From Methanolobus sp. (GTDB lineage: Archaea > Halobacteriota > Methanosarcinia > Methanosarcinales > Methanosarcinaceae), in assembly GCA_029762595.1 (NCBI GenBank), contig JARVGJ010000009.1, forward strand, positions 1 to 64,000: DNA of 64,000 nt. Reading direction: 5' to 3'. Made by a program: the position numbers and the translations under genes. A model generated the notes under the pieces. It made no database searches and was not told the DNA's origin. It was given only the letters and a program-made list of their open reading frames with translations. This document shows positions 1 to 8,587 of this stretch, piece by piece (within the stretch, counting starts at the first letter, position 1; each line of letters opens with the position of its first letter).

Positions 1-1
1 A

Positions 2-76
2 AATCCAGTCAAAATCGTTTATATTGAAAAAACAGTAGCATCTGACTCTTTTTATGTCTTAACCGATGACACATGA
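2..76 (+). CDS. possible C-terminal end of a gene cut by the left window edge
   Basis: Frame 2 is open from the first complete codon to a TGA at 74-76, giving about 24 residues that end in YVLTDDT. The composition looks protein-like, and the stop lies 30 bases from the stop of the convergent cfbA gene, which fits a pair of convergent genes. So short a stretch could be open by chance, and I do not recognise the product. Confidence 0.3.
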   Translation, partial: NPVKIVYIEKTVASDSFYVLTDDT

Positions 77-105
77 ATTCATATTACAACAAATACACAT
101 GATGT

Positions 106-501
106 CTAAAGTACTTCCTGTACTCTCTTGAAGATAAGTCCTGCAATGAGCTTATCACTTCCAAGAGGCTTTGCGTAAACGATCTTTACCTTCTGTCTGT
201 CTAACTCTACCTCACCTTCATTTGTCTGCGGGTCCAGGTCAAGGAATTCAGGAATATCTTCTGTGAGGTGGACCCCGGATGCAAGGAATATGGGCGTTGC
301 AGCTATTTTTGTTACACCTGTGCCTTCAAATGACATCAGTGCTTCTTTAACAGTAGGTTTACTATGCTCTACGAATCCTGTCTTGATCACATATTCAGGA
401 TGATCTTCTGCTATCATGTTTGCGATCTCGGTAACAACCTGGTTATTGTAGGGTAACCGGCTGCCGTGTCCTATAATTAAAATACCTATTTTGTCACTCA
501 T
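106..501 (-). CDS. cfbA: small sirohydrochlorin metallochelatase (CfbA/CbiX-S), copy 1
   Basis: A 131-residue single-domain chelatase of the short CbiX/CfbA type. In methanogens this family inserts Ni2+ (coenzyme F430 route) or Co2+ (cobamide route) into sirohydrochlorin in the cytoplasm. The GHGSR motif carries the candidate metal-binding His12, and FLASGVH carries the second, His78. The length equals the usual homodimeric short form, not the bacterial two-domain protein. A purine-rich ribosome site (AAAGGAAGG) lies just before the ATG. A close paralogue lies 266 bases upstream on the same strand. Which metal each copy handles cannot be read from sequence. Confidence 0.9.
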   Translation of the reverse strand: MSDKIGILIIGHGSRLPYNNQVVTEIANMIAEDHPEYVIKTGFVEHSKPTVKEALMSFEGTGVTKIAATPIFLASGVHLTEDIPEFLDLDPQTNEGEVELDRQKVKIVYAKPLGSDKLIAGLIFKRVQEVL

Positions 502-767
502 TACGTAGCCTTCCTTTCAAAACACTATTACCAATATGGTATATATTAGTTGCTAAATAGAATACGTTTCTAAGTTTTTATAATATATTCTCATATGCTA
601 AAAACAAATGGCTTTTGTATTTTTTTATAATTCTGAAGATCGATCCTTCACGGTCCCGGTAAGAACAGGGAACATTTTTGCTCATTACAAGCCAGGAAAA
701 GAGTCTGTGAAAATAAGCTATCAATAAAGGTATATTCGAAAAAAGAAGGCTGTGCCAGTGACACAGC

Positions 768-1163
768 TTAAATTACTTCCTGTGCTCTCTTGAAGATAAG
801 CTCTGCAATTAGCTTGTCGCTTCCAAGAGGCTTTGCATAGACGATCTTTACTTTCTGTCCGTCAAACTCTATCTCACCCTCGTTTGTCTCAGGGTCCAGT
901 TTAAGGATTCCAGGGATGTCTTTTGTGATGTGGATGCCTGATGCAAGGAATACAGGTGCTGCAGCTATTGTTGTTACTCCTGTACCTGCAAAGGACATGA
1001 GCGCTTCTTCGACGGTAGGTTCGCTGTTCTCCATAAAGCCGGCTTTGACGATATACTCAGGGTGGTTCTCTGAGATCATGTTAGCGATCTCTGTCACAAC
1101 CTGGTTGTTGTATGGTAATCTGCTGCCGTGCCCAATAGCTAATATTCCAATTTTTTCACTCAT
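768..1163 (-). CDS. cfbA: small sirohydrochlorin metallochelatase (CfbA/CbiX-S), copy 2
   Basis: This 131-residue paralogue matches the copy at 106-501 without gaps, with about four of five residues identical by eye. Both metal-site histidines (H12 in GHGSR, H78 in ASGIH) are kept. The differences cluster in the middle (residues 30-65) and in the loop at 84-100. A good ribosome site (AAGGTGA) precedes the ATG. The gene follows fdhD on the same strand after a gap of about 120 bases, so it may be read with the fmd-fdhD operon or from its own promoter. Keeping both copies intact suggests divided metal or regulatory roles (nickel for F430, cobalt for cobamides), which is inference. Confidence 0.9.
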   Translation of the reverse strand: MSEKIGILAIGHGSRLPYNNQVVTEIANMISENHPEYIVKAGFMENSEPTVEEALMSFAGTGVTTIAAAPVFLASGIHITKDIPGILKLDPETNEGEIEFDGQKVKIVYAKPLGSDKLIAELIFKRAQEVI

Positions 1164-1281
1164 AATGTCACCTTCTTTGTATACACTGGTATTATAAAGG
1201 ATAATAATTGTGTTACTTAACAGGGGGATAGTAGGGTGGTTATGTGATATAATGTTTTTTGTTTCAAAGTATCAATATCCT

Positions 1282-2118
1282 TCATAATCTTTCATTTAAT
1301 CGGATTCGCTCTTCCCCTGCATACGCATACATATCGCGCCCCCTCACAAAAGCCACAAGCGTGATCCCTGCCTTCTTCGCAAGCTCCACAGCCTCGCGTA
1401 CAGTGGCGCCCTTGCTTGCAACAAGAGGGATGCCGGCATTCACAGCCTTTGAGACCATGGTGGATGCAAGCCGGCCGGTGGTCACCAGCATACACTGTGA
1501 GAGGTCTGTGCCGTTCATCAGGGCCTTACCAACGACCTTGTCCACAGAACATGCCCTTCCCACGTCTTCGCAGAAGAATAGCACTTCTCCTGCATTATCA
1601 CAGATCATGGAAGTGTGCGCTCCGCCGGTCCTGTGCCATATCCTGCCAAGCTCTTTTAGCTGGCCGACTGCATGTGTGATCGCATCAGTAGTGAATTTTA
1701 TATCTGGATTGATGTGTTTGATAGCATCCTTGCGGTATGATGTTGTTCCGCATCGCTCAAGGCGGGTGAGTTCCTCCAGTTCAGGAGTGTTGATCTCAAT
1801 TTTACAGAACATAGTTCTGCCTTCGATCTTTATGGGATCTAGTTTTGTATCAGGTTCAATGAATCCCTCGCATACGAGAAATCCCAGTGCAAGCTCTTCA
1901 AGTTCGTATGGACTTGCAAAAAAAGTAGTTACATGGAAGTTATTTACGAAAAGTTCTGACTTTTCTTCGATTATAACGTCCACAGTAACGTTTTGTTTAT
2001 CGTTCTCAGTGATCTGCAGGCACTTCATTGGGATATAAAAGGATGAGGGGATGTATTCCTCATCCCTGTGGAAAACCGTGGTCTTCCTGTTTCTTTCTGA
2101 GTACCGTTTCTCACTCAT
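1282..2118 (-). CDS. fdhD: FdhD-family sulfurtransferase for molybdopterin enzymes
   Basis: A 278-residue FdhD protein. Family members carry sulfur from a cysteine desulfurase to the bis-molybdopterin-guanine-dinucleotide cofactor of formate-dehydrogenase-type enzymes. The LALGFLVCEGFI segment (residues 77-88) and the C-terminal GRLASTMVSKA and GIPLVASKGATVREAVELA segments are characteristic. In E. coli two cysteines of a CxxC loop relay the sulfur. Here the corresponding loop reads ERCGTTSY, so only Cys123 remains. The start overlaps the fmdB stop by four bases, so it is the last gene of the fmd unit. Its obvious client is FmdB, whose fold and cofactor match formate dehydrogenase. Confidence 0.92.
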   Translation of the reverse strand: MSEKRYSERNRKTTVFHRDEEYIPSSFYIPMKCLQITENDKQNVTVDVIIEEKSELFVNNFHVTTFFASPYELEELALGFLVCEGFIEPDTKLDPIKIEGRTMFCKIEINTPELEELTRLERCGTTSYRKDAIKHINPDIKFTTDAITHAVGQLKELGRIWHRTGGAHTSMICDNAGEVLFFCEDVGRACSVDKVVGKALMNGTDLSQCMLVTTGRLASTMVSKAVNAGIPLVASKGATVREAVELAKKAGITLVAFVRGRDMYAYAGEERIRLNERL

Positions 2119-3428
2119 GCTTCCTTTCTGGCCTTTATCTTTGCAAAGAGCTGCTTAAGGGTATCCTCATTGCTCTTTGTTTCAGGGAAAGGTGAGTCTG
2201 TGAACGGTTCGAAATATACGGGCACATTGTCCAGCCTGTAGAACGTACCGTCACATTCCATTGCATCTATAACACCGGGCAGAACCACATCGGATGCAGT
2301 TGTTGTCGGGCATGGTGCAATGTCTATGCACACCATTGGTATCTCTGCAAGGTACTTTGCACTGTCTGCAGGAATGTGGTTAACAAGGTCTGCTGACATG
2401 ACAAACGCAGCGTCAACGTCCTTCTCCCTGAGAAGGTCCACACAGGTAGTCTCACCGGGGTTGTACCGTGGGTATCCCTTCATGAAGTCAAGACCGAATG
2501 GGTAACCGTAAAGATATGATGCAAGCTGGTTGAATCCTGCTACGTTACAGTGGCCTCTAAGGGCACCGATGTTACACTTGGTATAATTGTTCAGTTCTTT
2601 AACAAGATTCAGTGCTATCTCTATGTTCCTGTGCTTGCCGTATGAAGATGAAACACCAAGACCTACGTAGATGGCTACATAGTTTGATTCCTTCATCATC
2701 TCAACCGTCTGTTTCATCACTGAAATTGGTATTCCTGTGATCTCTTCAACAGATGGGTGAGGTTCCCTTCCGTTAAGGATGGTGAACAGTGCACTGAGAA
2801 GCTCATAGTCCGAGTTGGGGTTAAGCTGCAGATGCAGGTCCGATGCAATGGCTGTAGGGGTCACCCTTGGGTCCACTGTTACCATGGTCCTGTCAAACCT
2901 TCCTCTCTTTGTCCAGTAACCTCTTGGGAATACACCGTACTTTGACATATGTCTTGGCATGGATTCCAGTGCATTGACACCCCAGTAGACTACCATATCG
3001 GCCCTGTTCTTTGCCTGGCCGGCGGTAGCACCTACCATGCCTGATTCCTGAATTCCCATTACAGTTGGTCCGTGACAGATGGTTGCGTTTGAGTCTGCAG
3101 GTCCTCCAAGGTATTCTGCAATATGGAGTCCTACTTCCTGTGCCTCACATGATGTCTCACTTCCAAGGAAGAAGAATGGACGTCTTGCATTGACCAGTAT
3201 GTCTGCTGCCATTTCAAGAGCTTCATCCCAGCTTACTTCCTTTACCTTTCCATTTTCCCTGATGGTGGGTTTCAGGAGCCTGTGGTTACTTACTACTTCC
3301 TGGAACTTGGCGTTTCCCATCTTACATGCGTTCTGGACATCTATTGTACGGTTCTTGGTATCCAAATCTATCTGGACATCATCACATGAACCTCCGCAAA
3401 CCGGGCAGATAATGTTCTTATGGACCAT
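2115..3428 (-). CDS. fmdB: formylmethanofuran dehydrogenase subunit B (catalytic, molybdopterin)
   Basis: The catalytic subunit of formylmethanofuran dehydrogenase, which reversibly reduces CO2 to formate at a Mo/W bis-pterin site before formate is passed to FmdA. Start choice: a GTG at 3437 is open, but it lies inside the ribosome site GGAGGTG, which sits six bases before the ATG at 3428, so I use 3428 (437 residues). With that start the metal-ligand cysteine of the CHGPT motif is residue 118, the same number as the known tungsten ligand in the Methanothermobacter enzyme. It is Cys, not selenocysteine. N-terminal CPVCGGSC and NACKMG supply the [4Fe-4S] cysteines. It overlaps fdhD by four bases. 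Confidence 0.96.
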   Translation of the reverse strand: MVHKNIICPVCGGSCDDVQIDLDTKNRTIDVQNACKMGNAKFQEVVSNHRLLKPTIRENGKVKEVSWDEALEMAADILVNARRPFFFLGSETSCEAQEVGLHIAEYLGGPADSNATICHGPTVMGIQESGMVGATAGQAKNRADMVVYWGVNALESMPRHMSKYGVFPRGYWTKRGRFDRTMVTVDPRVTPTAIASDLHLQLNPNSDYELLSALFTILNGREPHPSVEEITGIPISVMKQTVEMMKESNYVAIYVGLGVSSSYGKHRNIEIALNLVKELNNYTKCNIGALRGHCNVAGFNQLASYLYGYPFGLDFMKGYPRYNPGETTCVDLLREKDVDAAFVMSADLVNHIPADSAKYLAEIPMVCIDIAPCPTTTASDVVLPGVIDAMECDGTFYRLDNVPVYFEPFTDSPFPETKSNEDTLKQLFAKIKARKEA

Positions 3429-3429
3429 T

Positions 3430-3819
3430 TTATTCACCTCCCATGTACAGCTTCAGGACAACTTCCTCGGCGCTGAGGACCTCTTCATTGGTAGGCTCTA
3501 CGAAAACAGGGCTTCCCTTGTAACGTGGTGAACCTGTTGAGAATGTATCTGGTTCCACAACGATATTTGCCCAGATGGACCTTGGTATGAATACCTGTCC
3601 GGACTTCATTGCTTCGGTAACTTTTGAATAAACTGCAATGGTATGCTTTCCGTCCCTTGATGTAACTGATACTTTCTCAGGACAGCCCAGGGATGTAAAA
3701 TCCTCTGCGCACATCCAGCAGACTGCACATTCCTTTGTGTACTCGTCGGAATACTTATTGCCACCTTTGGCAAGTCTTCCCTCATCTATGGTACTACCTG
3801 TATTGAGTAATGCTTGCAT
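3430..3819 (-). CDS. fmdD: formylmethanofuran dehydrogenase subunit D
   Basis: A 129-residue subunit with the double-psi beta-barrel fold that helps hold the molybdopterin dinucleotide of FmdB. The frame is open further upstream to 3894, but those 25 codons lie inside fmdC. The ATG at 3819 has a clear ribosome site (GAGGTGAT) and begins ten bases after the fmdC stop. KYSDEYTKECAVCWMCAEDF near the N terminus and the pterin-binding stretch IPRSIWANIVVEPDTFSTG fit the family. Its TAA falls just before the fmdB ATG, so translation of the two is probably coupled. Confidence 0.93.
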   Translation of the reverse strand: MQALLNTGSTIDEGRLAKGGNKYSDEYTKECAVCWMCAEDFTSLGCPEKVSVTSRDGKHTIAVYSKVTEAMKSGQVFIPRSIWANIVVEPDTFSTGSPRYKGSPVFVEPTNEEVLSAEEVVLKLYMGGE

Positions 3820-3829
3820 GAATATCACC

Positions 3830-4639
3830 TCACAGACACTCGTTGTTCTCACAGGACACATACAGTGTGCCCTTTCCTTTCTGCGGGATGGCATAATCGC
3901 CTGTGAACTTCTTGTATTCCCCGGGGCACTCTATGTCATTGAACTTCAGGTCGGACTCGACTCCAGTCATCTCAAATCCCGGTGTGAATCTCTCGATACA
4001 GCCTCCGATGACAATGGTGCCGCCAGTCATTTCCGCTCCGACTGTCCTGACAGCGTTCCCCTTCACGACGATAAGGCCGCCGTTAATGCGGATGCCGCAG
4101 AAGTGCTTTACACTGCCTCCAATGACTATTTCACCGCCGGTAAGGCCTCCGCCTACCTGGCTTACAGCGTCCCCGTCCACAGTGATACGTCCGCCACTCA
4201 TGCCTTTCCAGCTGCCACGGTATGCACATCCAAGGTGGTCCTTTGTGTTGCCTTTGATGTGTATGGAGCCACCTTTCATCTCCATGCCTGCCCATGAATC
4301 GGCGTCACCTTCAATAATTATCTCTCCACCCTTCATTCCGGAGCCCATGTGCATTCCTGCGGAGCCTTTGATAAGTACTCTGCCGGCTGTCATTTCCTGT
4401 CCGATGCGCTTGACCCTGGGGATATCTCCGTCTACGATGATGGTAGTATCCTCTGCAGAGTTTCCGCCATTTCCCTGCACCGAAAAGAAATCGGTGAGCG
4501 GGTACTCTTTTGGGCCCTGCCAAACGAGTAATTTTCCAATCTCTTCGGTAGTTTTTCCGGCAAAGTTGTCAGGTGTGACAACTTCTGCCTCTACGGTAAG
4601 GTCGAAATTTCCTGTTGGTTTAAGAATTACGTCTGCCAT
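3830..4639 (-). CDS. fmdC: formylmethanofuran dehydrogenase subunit C
   Basis: A 269-residue subunit made of GxGxG-type beta-helix repeats like the C-terminal domain of glutamate synthase large chain. Repeats such as GGEIIIEGDADSWAGMEMKG, spaced about 18-20 residues, run from about residue 70 to 215. In the enzyme this helix packs against FmdA and FmdB and is structural. A GTG at 4648 is also open, but the ATG at 4639 gives the usual N terminus (MADVILKP). The fmdA stop at 4645-4647 lies just before it, consistent with translational coupling. Confidence 0.95.
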   Translation of the reverse strand: MADVILKPTGNFDLTVEAEVVTPDNFAGKTTEEIGKLLVWQGPKEYPLTDFFSVQGNGGNSAEDTTIIVDGDIPRVKRIGQEMTAGRVLIKGSAGMHMGSGMKGGEIIIEGDADSWAGMEMKGGSIHIKGNTKDHLGCAYRGSWKGMSGGRITVDGDAVSQVGGGLTGGEIVIGGSVKHFCGIRINGGLIVVKGNAVRTVGAEMTGGTIVIGGCIERFTPGFEMTGVESDLKFNDIECPGEYKKFTGDYAIPQKGKGTLYVSCENNECL

Positions 4640-4644
4640 TAGAA

Positions 4645-6399
4645 TCACTTCTCCGCATTGACCTGGATAGGTGTCGGGTTTGCCAGGTACTTCTCAGGTG
4701 TCGGATAGTTATTGAAACCGAGAGTGTAGTACTTGAACCATTTCTTTACATCCTCAAGCATCCTCTTCTCATCATCAGCATCCACTGCAATGTCTGAGTA
4801 GAAAGTGTTCTTCTCAGGGATGGCGACGATCTCGCCCATCTGTGAGACGACCTCTCCTGCCTTGATGGTGTATGCAGCATTCTCAAAGCTCCTTATGATG
4901 CTCTCGTAATCGCTGACTTCGAGTTTCTTTGGATCAATGTCGTAAATTGCAACATCACCGTCTGCACCGATGCCAAGGGTTCCCTTCCTGTATGACATTC
5001 CGATCGTCCTTGCAGGGTTTGCACGGGTGATGGTTGCTATCTCAAAGAGGTCCATTTCCCTTGTCTCTGCACCAAGATCACTCCTGTCCTGTGCCCATTT
5101 GTGGCATTCATCAAAGGTATCCTGCCTTGCTTTGTTGGACATGAGCCATGCAATGATCTGCGGATACTTTATGAATGGGCCGCCGTTGGGGCTGTCCGTT
5201 GTCATGATGCTCTTCCATGCGTCCTTGACATAGAGCAGCACTTCAAGGCCCATTGCCCACTGTACACTGTGTACGGGATTGCTCTTCAGGTATTCAAATG
5301 GAAGTACACCTGATCCGCACTCACACTCGACATCAGTGTTTGACCATTTATGGCCTGTAAGTACATAGAGGTCGTGGATTGCAGGACCGTCACCTGTCAT
5401 CACGGTCGCATCACCGAAAGGTACGCATCCGCTGTCCATTACAACGTGGTCTGTGCTGTTCACGTAATCGGTGATCCCCTTTACACCGGATTCGAAGTCC
5501 CTCCATGAGGTACCGCCAAATGCATTGAACTGGCAGTGAGTAAGATAAACTGACTCGTGCCTCTTGGCATTCTTCTTTGTCTCGGCCCACTCAACATCGG
5601 TGTTTGGTTTTGCCTTGACGTTCTTTGGGATCTTGAGTGAATCCCTTGTTATTTCCCAGCATCCTGGATGTCCCAGATTGTTTGCGTGCAGGTGCACAGG
5701 CATGGGGATGCCAAGTTTCTCATTGATTTCTGTAAGACTTTTTATAATATCTTCAGGTGTGACTTCGAAATGAATGTTTGCCTGGTCAAGGGCACTGACA
5801 TTCTCGCCCCATCCCCAGTTCTCAACACCTGCCGGATTGACACACTTAATACCATAGGTCTTGTGCGTCCTCATCATCCATGATATGTAAGCTGCTGCCT
5901 TATCGATGTCCCCTTCCTTGAAGTATCTCATGAGGAACCAGTTGTTACCCAGTACAAGATAGCCTCCCATGTCAAGCATCGGGGTTGAGCGCATTTCCTC
6001 GTGTGTATGGCGGGCTTCCATCGGTGGGACTGCTGCCTCGAAAACAGTTGTATATCCCATCTTGGAGTACTCATATCCTCCCAGGTAAACAGAAGGTACA
6101 GTGTATCCGCAACCGGAGTGTGTAATTGGTGTTCTCTTCTGGTAGAACTTGTAGTGGTCCTCAGGCCTCATCATCCTGCCTACGTTGACCTTTGCCCCTG
6201 CTACGTGGGAGTGCGAGTCCACACCACCGGGCATGACTGTCTTGCCCTTTGCATCAATTTCCTTGACATCTTTCATATCTGCTCCGGAGAGCTCAGTAAC
6301 GACCTTTCCGTTCTTTATGAAGATGTCCATCATTTCCCCGTTTATCTCATTGAGGGGATCGTAAACGTAACCGTTCTTTATTGCAATAGTTCCTGCCAT
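4645..6399 (-). CDS. fmdA: formylmethanofuran dehydrogenase subunit A (amidohydrolase)
   Basis: A 584-residue amidohydrolase-superfamily subunit that condenses formate with methanofuran at a dinuclear zinc site, linked by an internal tunnel to FmdB. The metal-binding DSHSHVAG motif (about residues 61-68), VHLHANNLGHPG (about 237-248), and the late VMDSGCVPFGDATVMTGDGP segment are visible. Length is normal for the family. The start has a strong GGGAGGAAT ribosome site located in the end of fmdF, two bases upstream. It is part of the fmdF-A-C-D-B-fdhD unit. Confidence 0.97.
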   Translation of the reverse strand: MAGTIAIKNGYVYDPLNEINGEMMDIFIKNGKVVTELSGADMKDVKEIDAKGKTVMPGGVDSHSHVAGAKVNVGRMMRPEDHYKFYQKRTPITHSGCGYTVPSVYLGGYEYSKMGYTTVFEAAVPPMEARHTHEEMRSTPMLDMGGYLVLGNNWFLMRYFKEGDIDKAAAYISWMMRTHKTYGIKCVNPAGVENWGWGENVSALDQANIHFEVTPEDIIKSLTEINEKLGIPMPVHLHANNLGHPGCWEITRDSLKIPKNVKAKPNTDVEWAETKKNAKRHESVYLTHCQFNAFGGTSWRDFESGVKGITDYVNSTDHVVMDSGCVPFGDATVMTGDGPAIHDLYVLTGHKWSNTDVECECGSGVLPFEYLKSNPVHSVQWAMGLEVLLYVKDAWKSIMTTDSPNGGPFIKYPQIIAWLMSNKARQDTFDECHKWAQDRSDLGAETREMDLFEIATITRANPARTIGMSYRKGTLGIGADGDVAIYDIDPKKLEVSDYESIIRSFENAAYTIKAGEVVSQMGEIVAIPEKNTFYSDIAVDADDEKRMLEDVKKWFKYYTLGFNNYPTPEKYLANPTPIQVNAEK

Positions 6400-6401
6400 T
6401 C

Positions 6402-7421
6402 TTATTCCTCCCTTCTCTCAAGTGCGATGGCACCTACAGGACATATCATGACACATGCAGCGTCTGACCCGCAGACTTCCTGGTTCACTATCTTTACGAC
6501 ACCGTTTCTGACTTCAAGGATCTTCTTGGCATCGACCTCATTAAGGTATCCTGCTCCGACCTCTTCATCGGTTGCATTCACCGGGCAGACGATCACACAG
6601 TTGCCGCATCCAAGACATGCATCCTCATAGGTGACCAGCCTTGAAGTAAGTGTGGGCCTTTTCATCTCAACGTTTAGCAGTTTCTTCTCAAGGATCCCCT
6701 TCTTGTCCATTTCCGGGATGATGGCTGTCTTTGTAACAGTAATCGCATTTACAGGGCATGACATGTCACATGCGCCACAATAGATACATGCATCAGCACG
6801 CTGTGCTATTTTGTCAACCCTTTCTCCGGCTTCCCAGTCCGGGTTAAAAAGAGCATTGCAAGGGCATGTGTCCACACAGGTGCGGCAGGCAGTACAGGTA
6901 TCCTCATCCCTGAACCATGTTCCTTCAAAAGGTTTCTCAACAGTGATAGCTTCTGCAGGACAGACAGCCTCACACCATCCGCAGTGTATGCAACATCCTG
7001 CGTCAATAATTGTCTCACCGTCAACCTTTGCGCTTCCGTCGTTTGAAAGCCACTGTTTTACCTCTATGCATCCCTGGGGGCATACCTGTTCGCAAAGTCC
7101 GCAGTGGACACAGTTGTCATTTACGGTTGTCTCTTTGAGTGCAACACTTATGTAACTATTGTCATTTACAGACTTTCCATCCTGTTTCATTTCAAGTGCA
7201 CCTGTTGGGCATGTCTTGGCACAGATCCCACATACAATGCAGAGTTCTGTCTGGTTCTCAAGGAAATCCTTGTCGATAAGTCCTCTTGCTACTGCTCCCA
7301 CTGAACCGAGAACTAATGAGCCTTTAGGACATGCCATAACGCACGTTCCACAGCCGATACACTTCTCTGGTGTGTATTCCAGCTGCTTACTGTCTTTTAC
7401 TCCAAACACTACTTCGTTCAT
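6402..7421 (-). CDS. fmdF: polyferredoxin subunit of formylmethanofuran dehydrogenase
   Basis: A 339-residue polyferredoxin with eight cysteine clusters. Seven are standard CxxCxxCxxxCP motifs (CIGCGTC, CIVCGIC, CVHCGLC, CIHCGWC, CTACRTC, CIYCGAC, CLGCGNC) and the last is a longer CGSDAACVMICPVG. That matches the eight [4Fe-4S] clusters known for FwdF, which wires electrons to FmdB. It is the first gene of the operon, with a GGAG ribosome site eight bases before the ATG. The order F-A-C-D-B is that of the Methanosarcina barkeri molybdenum operon fmdEFACDB, so the Mo isoenzyme is the better guess. No fmdE precedes it here. Confidence 0.96.
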   Translation of the reverse strand: MNEVVFGVKDSKQLEYTPEKCIGCGTCVMACPKGSLVLGSVGAVARGLIDKDFLENQTELCIVCGICAKTCPTGALEMKQDGKSVNDNSYISVALKETTVNDNCVHCGLCEQVCPQGCIEVKQWLSNDGSAKVDGETIIDAGCCIHCGWCEAVCPAEAITVEKPFEGTWFRDEDTCTACRTCVDTCPCNALFNPDWEAGERVDKIAQRADACIYCGACDMSCPVNAITVTKTAIIPEMDKKGILEKKLLNVEMKRPTLTSRLVTYEDACLGCGNCVIVCPVNATDEEVGAGYLNEVDAKKILEVRNGVVKIVNQEVCGSDAACVMICPVGAIALERREE

Positions 7422-7995
7422 CTGATCTTCTCCGTAATCCTGCCTATATGAGTTAAAATGCTTTCAGGTCAATGTCCTGCAAATGATTTCAGCAGTTTCT
7501 GCAAAGTGTTTGTGCAGAGATAAATGCCGACGTTCACTAAATAACATTATCATTCCAGCACTTTTATGTGTTTGCGGGCATGAATACGCCATTTTCAACA
7601 AACATTTCCTTTGTGCAAAGCGCCATACAAGGAAGCTTATTGATTATCCTGACTTAAATGATCGCGTCACTATGCTAAATGTCTCCGGTTCTGATGGACC
7701 AGAGAATTGTAATTATAGTAACGCGTATTTGTTATAAAAGTATCGTTCGTATCTGTTGTTGTTTTTCGCATTTTCTGGCTTGTATTACTTTAGGATCCGG
7801 CCTATATCTTAAATTCTATTATATGTTGCATATTGAACATTTGTATATAGTGTAAAACGGCATGACTTTCGGTGGGTTTATATATTACTAAATCTCCCCT
7901 ATTATATGGGGTACATAATTGGGCCAAAGAAGACTCATTTCATCTATCCCGGTTTATCGGGCCCGGTGGTCTTTTGTTTATATGGAGAGGGGAAT
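7422..7995. other. 574-base divergent intergenic region (fmd operon / DUF1638-like gene)
   Basis: This holds the upstream region of fmdF (minus) and the promoter of the rightward gene. I see a TATA-like box at 7877-7887 for the rightward transcript and short inverted repeats: CTGCA..TGCAG at about 7498-7517 and CTTTG-TG-CAAAG at 7609-7620. The length leaves room for a long fmd leader with metal-responsive control, but no operator is recognisable. An 84-codon open frame (7483-7737, plus) is Cys-rich but has no ribosome site, and I do not call it a gene. Confidence 0.6.
7877..7887 (+). promoter_or_regulatory. TATA box for the DUF1638-like gene
   Basis: TTTATATATTA is centred about 27 bases before position 7909. 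The transcript would therefore begin at or near the ATG at 7906, giving either a leaderless message from 7906 or a leader of about 90 bases to the ATG at 7996. Confidence 0.5.
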
Positions 7996-8544
7996 ATGGC
8001 TTTAATGAGTATAATTGGTTGCACTGGATTTGAAAGGGAAATTGTGAAATTACTTGCTGAGGATGAAATGATCGATAAGCTTCTTATCGTCGATGGATCC
8101 ATGTCATCAGAATTTGTATTGGAGCTTGAACGCAGCGGTTTGAAACCAGAACTGCTTTTTCCGGAAACGCTTCCCCGTGACTTGAAAAAAAGCAAAGGCT
8201 TCAATGTCCTGGTGACCCTTCAGGATATGAATGCATACAAATCATTGCAACACTTCAAGAAAGAGGCCTATGAGAGAATAAAGTTCTACGGTCTTGTATC
8301 CAATGGTGTCCTTATGTTCTATGGTTCATGTGAAGGTATATTTGAGGATGCACTTGTTGATTTCCGTAACAGTGGTTTCTTCCTTGAGCTACTGTCATCT
8401 GAGAAGGGGGAATATCTGAAAGGTATTGATCAATGTTCTGGGGGTATCCGTAAAGATAAAGTTCATTCTCCTGAAATTCTTGAAAAATACAAAGGTTGTT
8501 ATAACAAACTCAGGAATCTGGTACTTTCTTCCCACGTAAATTAA
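7996..8544 (+). CDS. DUF1638-like conserved methanogen protein
   Basis: A 182-residue soluble protein. The opening SIIGCTGFEREIVKLLAEDE and the middle segment MFYGSCEGIFEDAL resemble DUF1638 proteins, which in methylotrophic methanogens often lie near corrinoid methyltransferase genes. The role is not established. The frame is open from 7906, but the ATG at 7996 has a strong GGAGAGGGG ribosome site and gives the family-like N terminus, so it is preferred. The 30 extra codons look unlike the family, although the TATA position would allow them. The assignment to DUF1638 is by eye. Confidence 0.7.
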   Translation: MALMSIIGCTGFEREIVKLLAEDEMIDKLLIVDGSMSSEFVLELERSGLKPELLFPETLPRDLKKSKGFNVLVTLQDMNAYKSLQHFKKEAYERIKFYGLVSNGVLMFYGSCEGIFEDALVDFRNSGFFLELLSSEKGEYLKGIDQCSGGIRKDKVHSPEILEKYKGCYNKLRNLVLSSHVN

Positions 8545-8553
8545 AATTTCAAG

Positions 8554-8587
8554 GTATCAGGTATTCTGTAGTATCAGGTATTCTGTA
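8554..8587. repeat. perfect 17-bp tandem duplication
   Basis: GTATCAGGTATTCTGTA occurs twice back to back (8554-8570 and 8571-8587), just after the DUF1638-like gene. It is probably a slippage duplication. No regulatory meaning is apparent. Confidence 0.85.

Noticed and set aside
1259-2038. 259-codon frame opposite fdhD
   Set aside because: Antisense shadow of a clear FdhD protein with no signal for translation.
3903-4661. 252-codon frame opposite fmdC
   Set aside because: Low-complexity Pro/Ser/Thr translation that mirrors the GxGxG repeats of fmdC on the other strand; fmdC is certain.
7483-7737. 84-codon open frame upstream of the fmd operon
   Set aside because: It has no ribosome site, an unfamiliar Cys-rich sequence and lies in the fmd upstream region; more likely chance.
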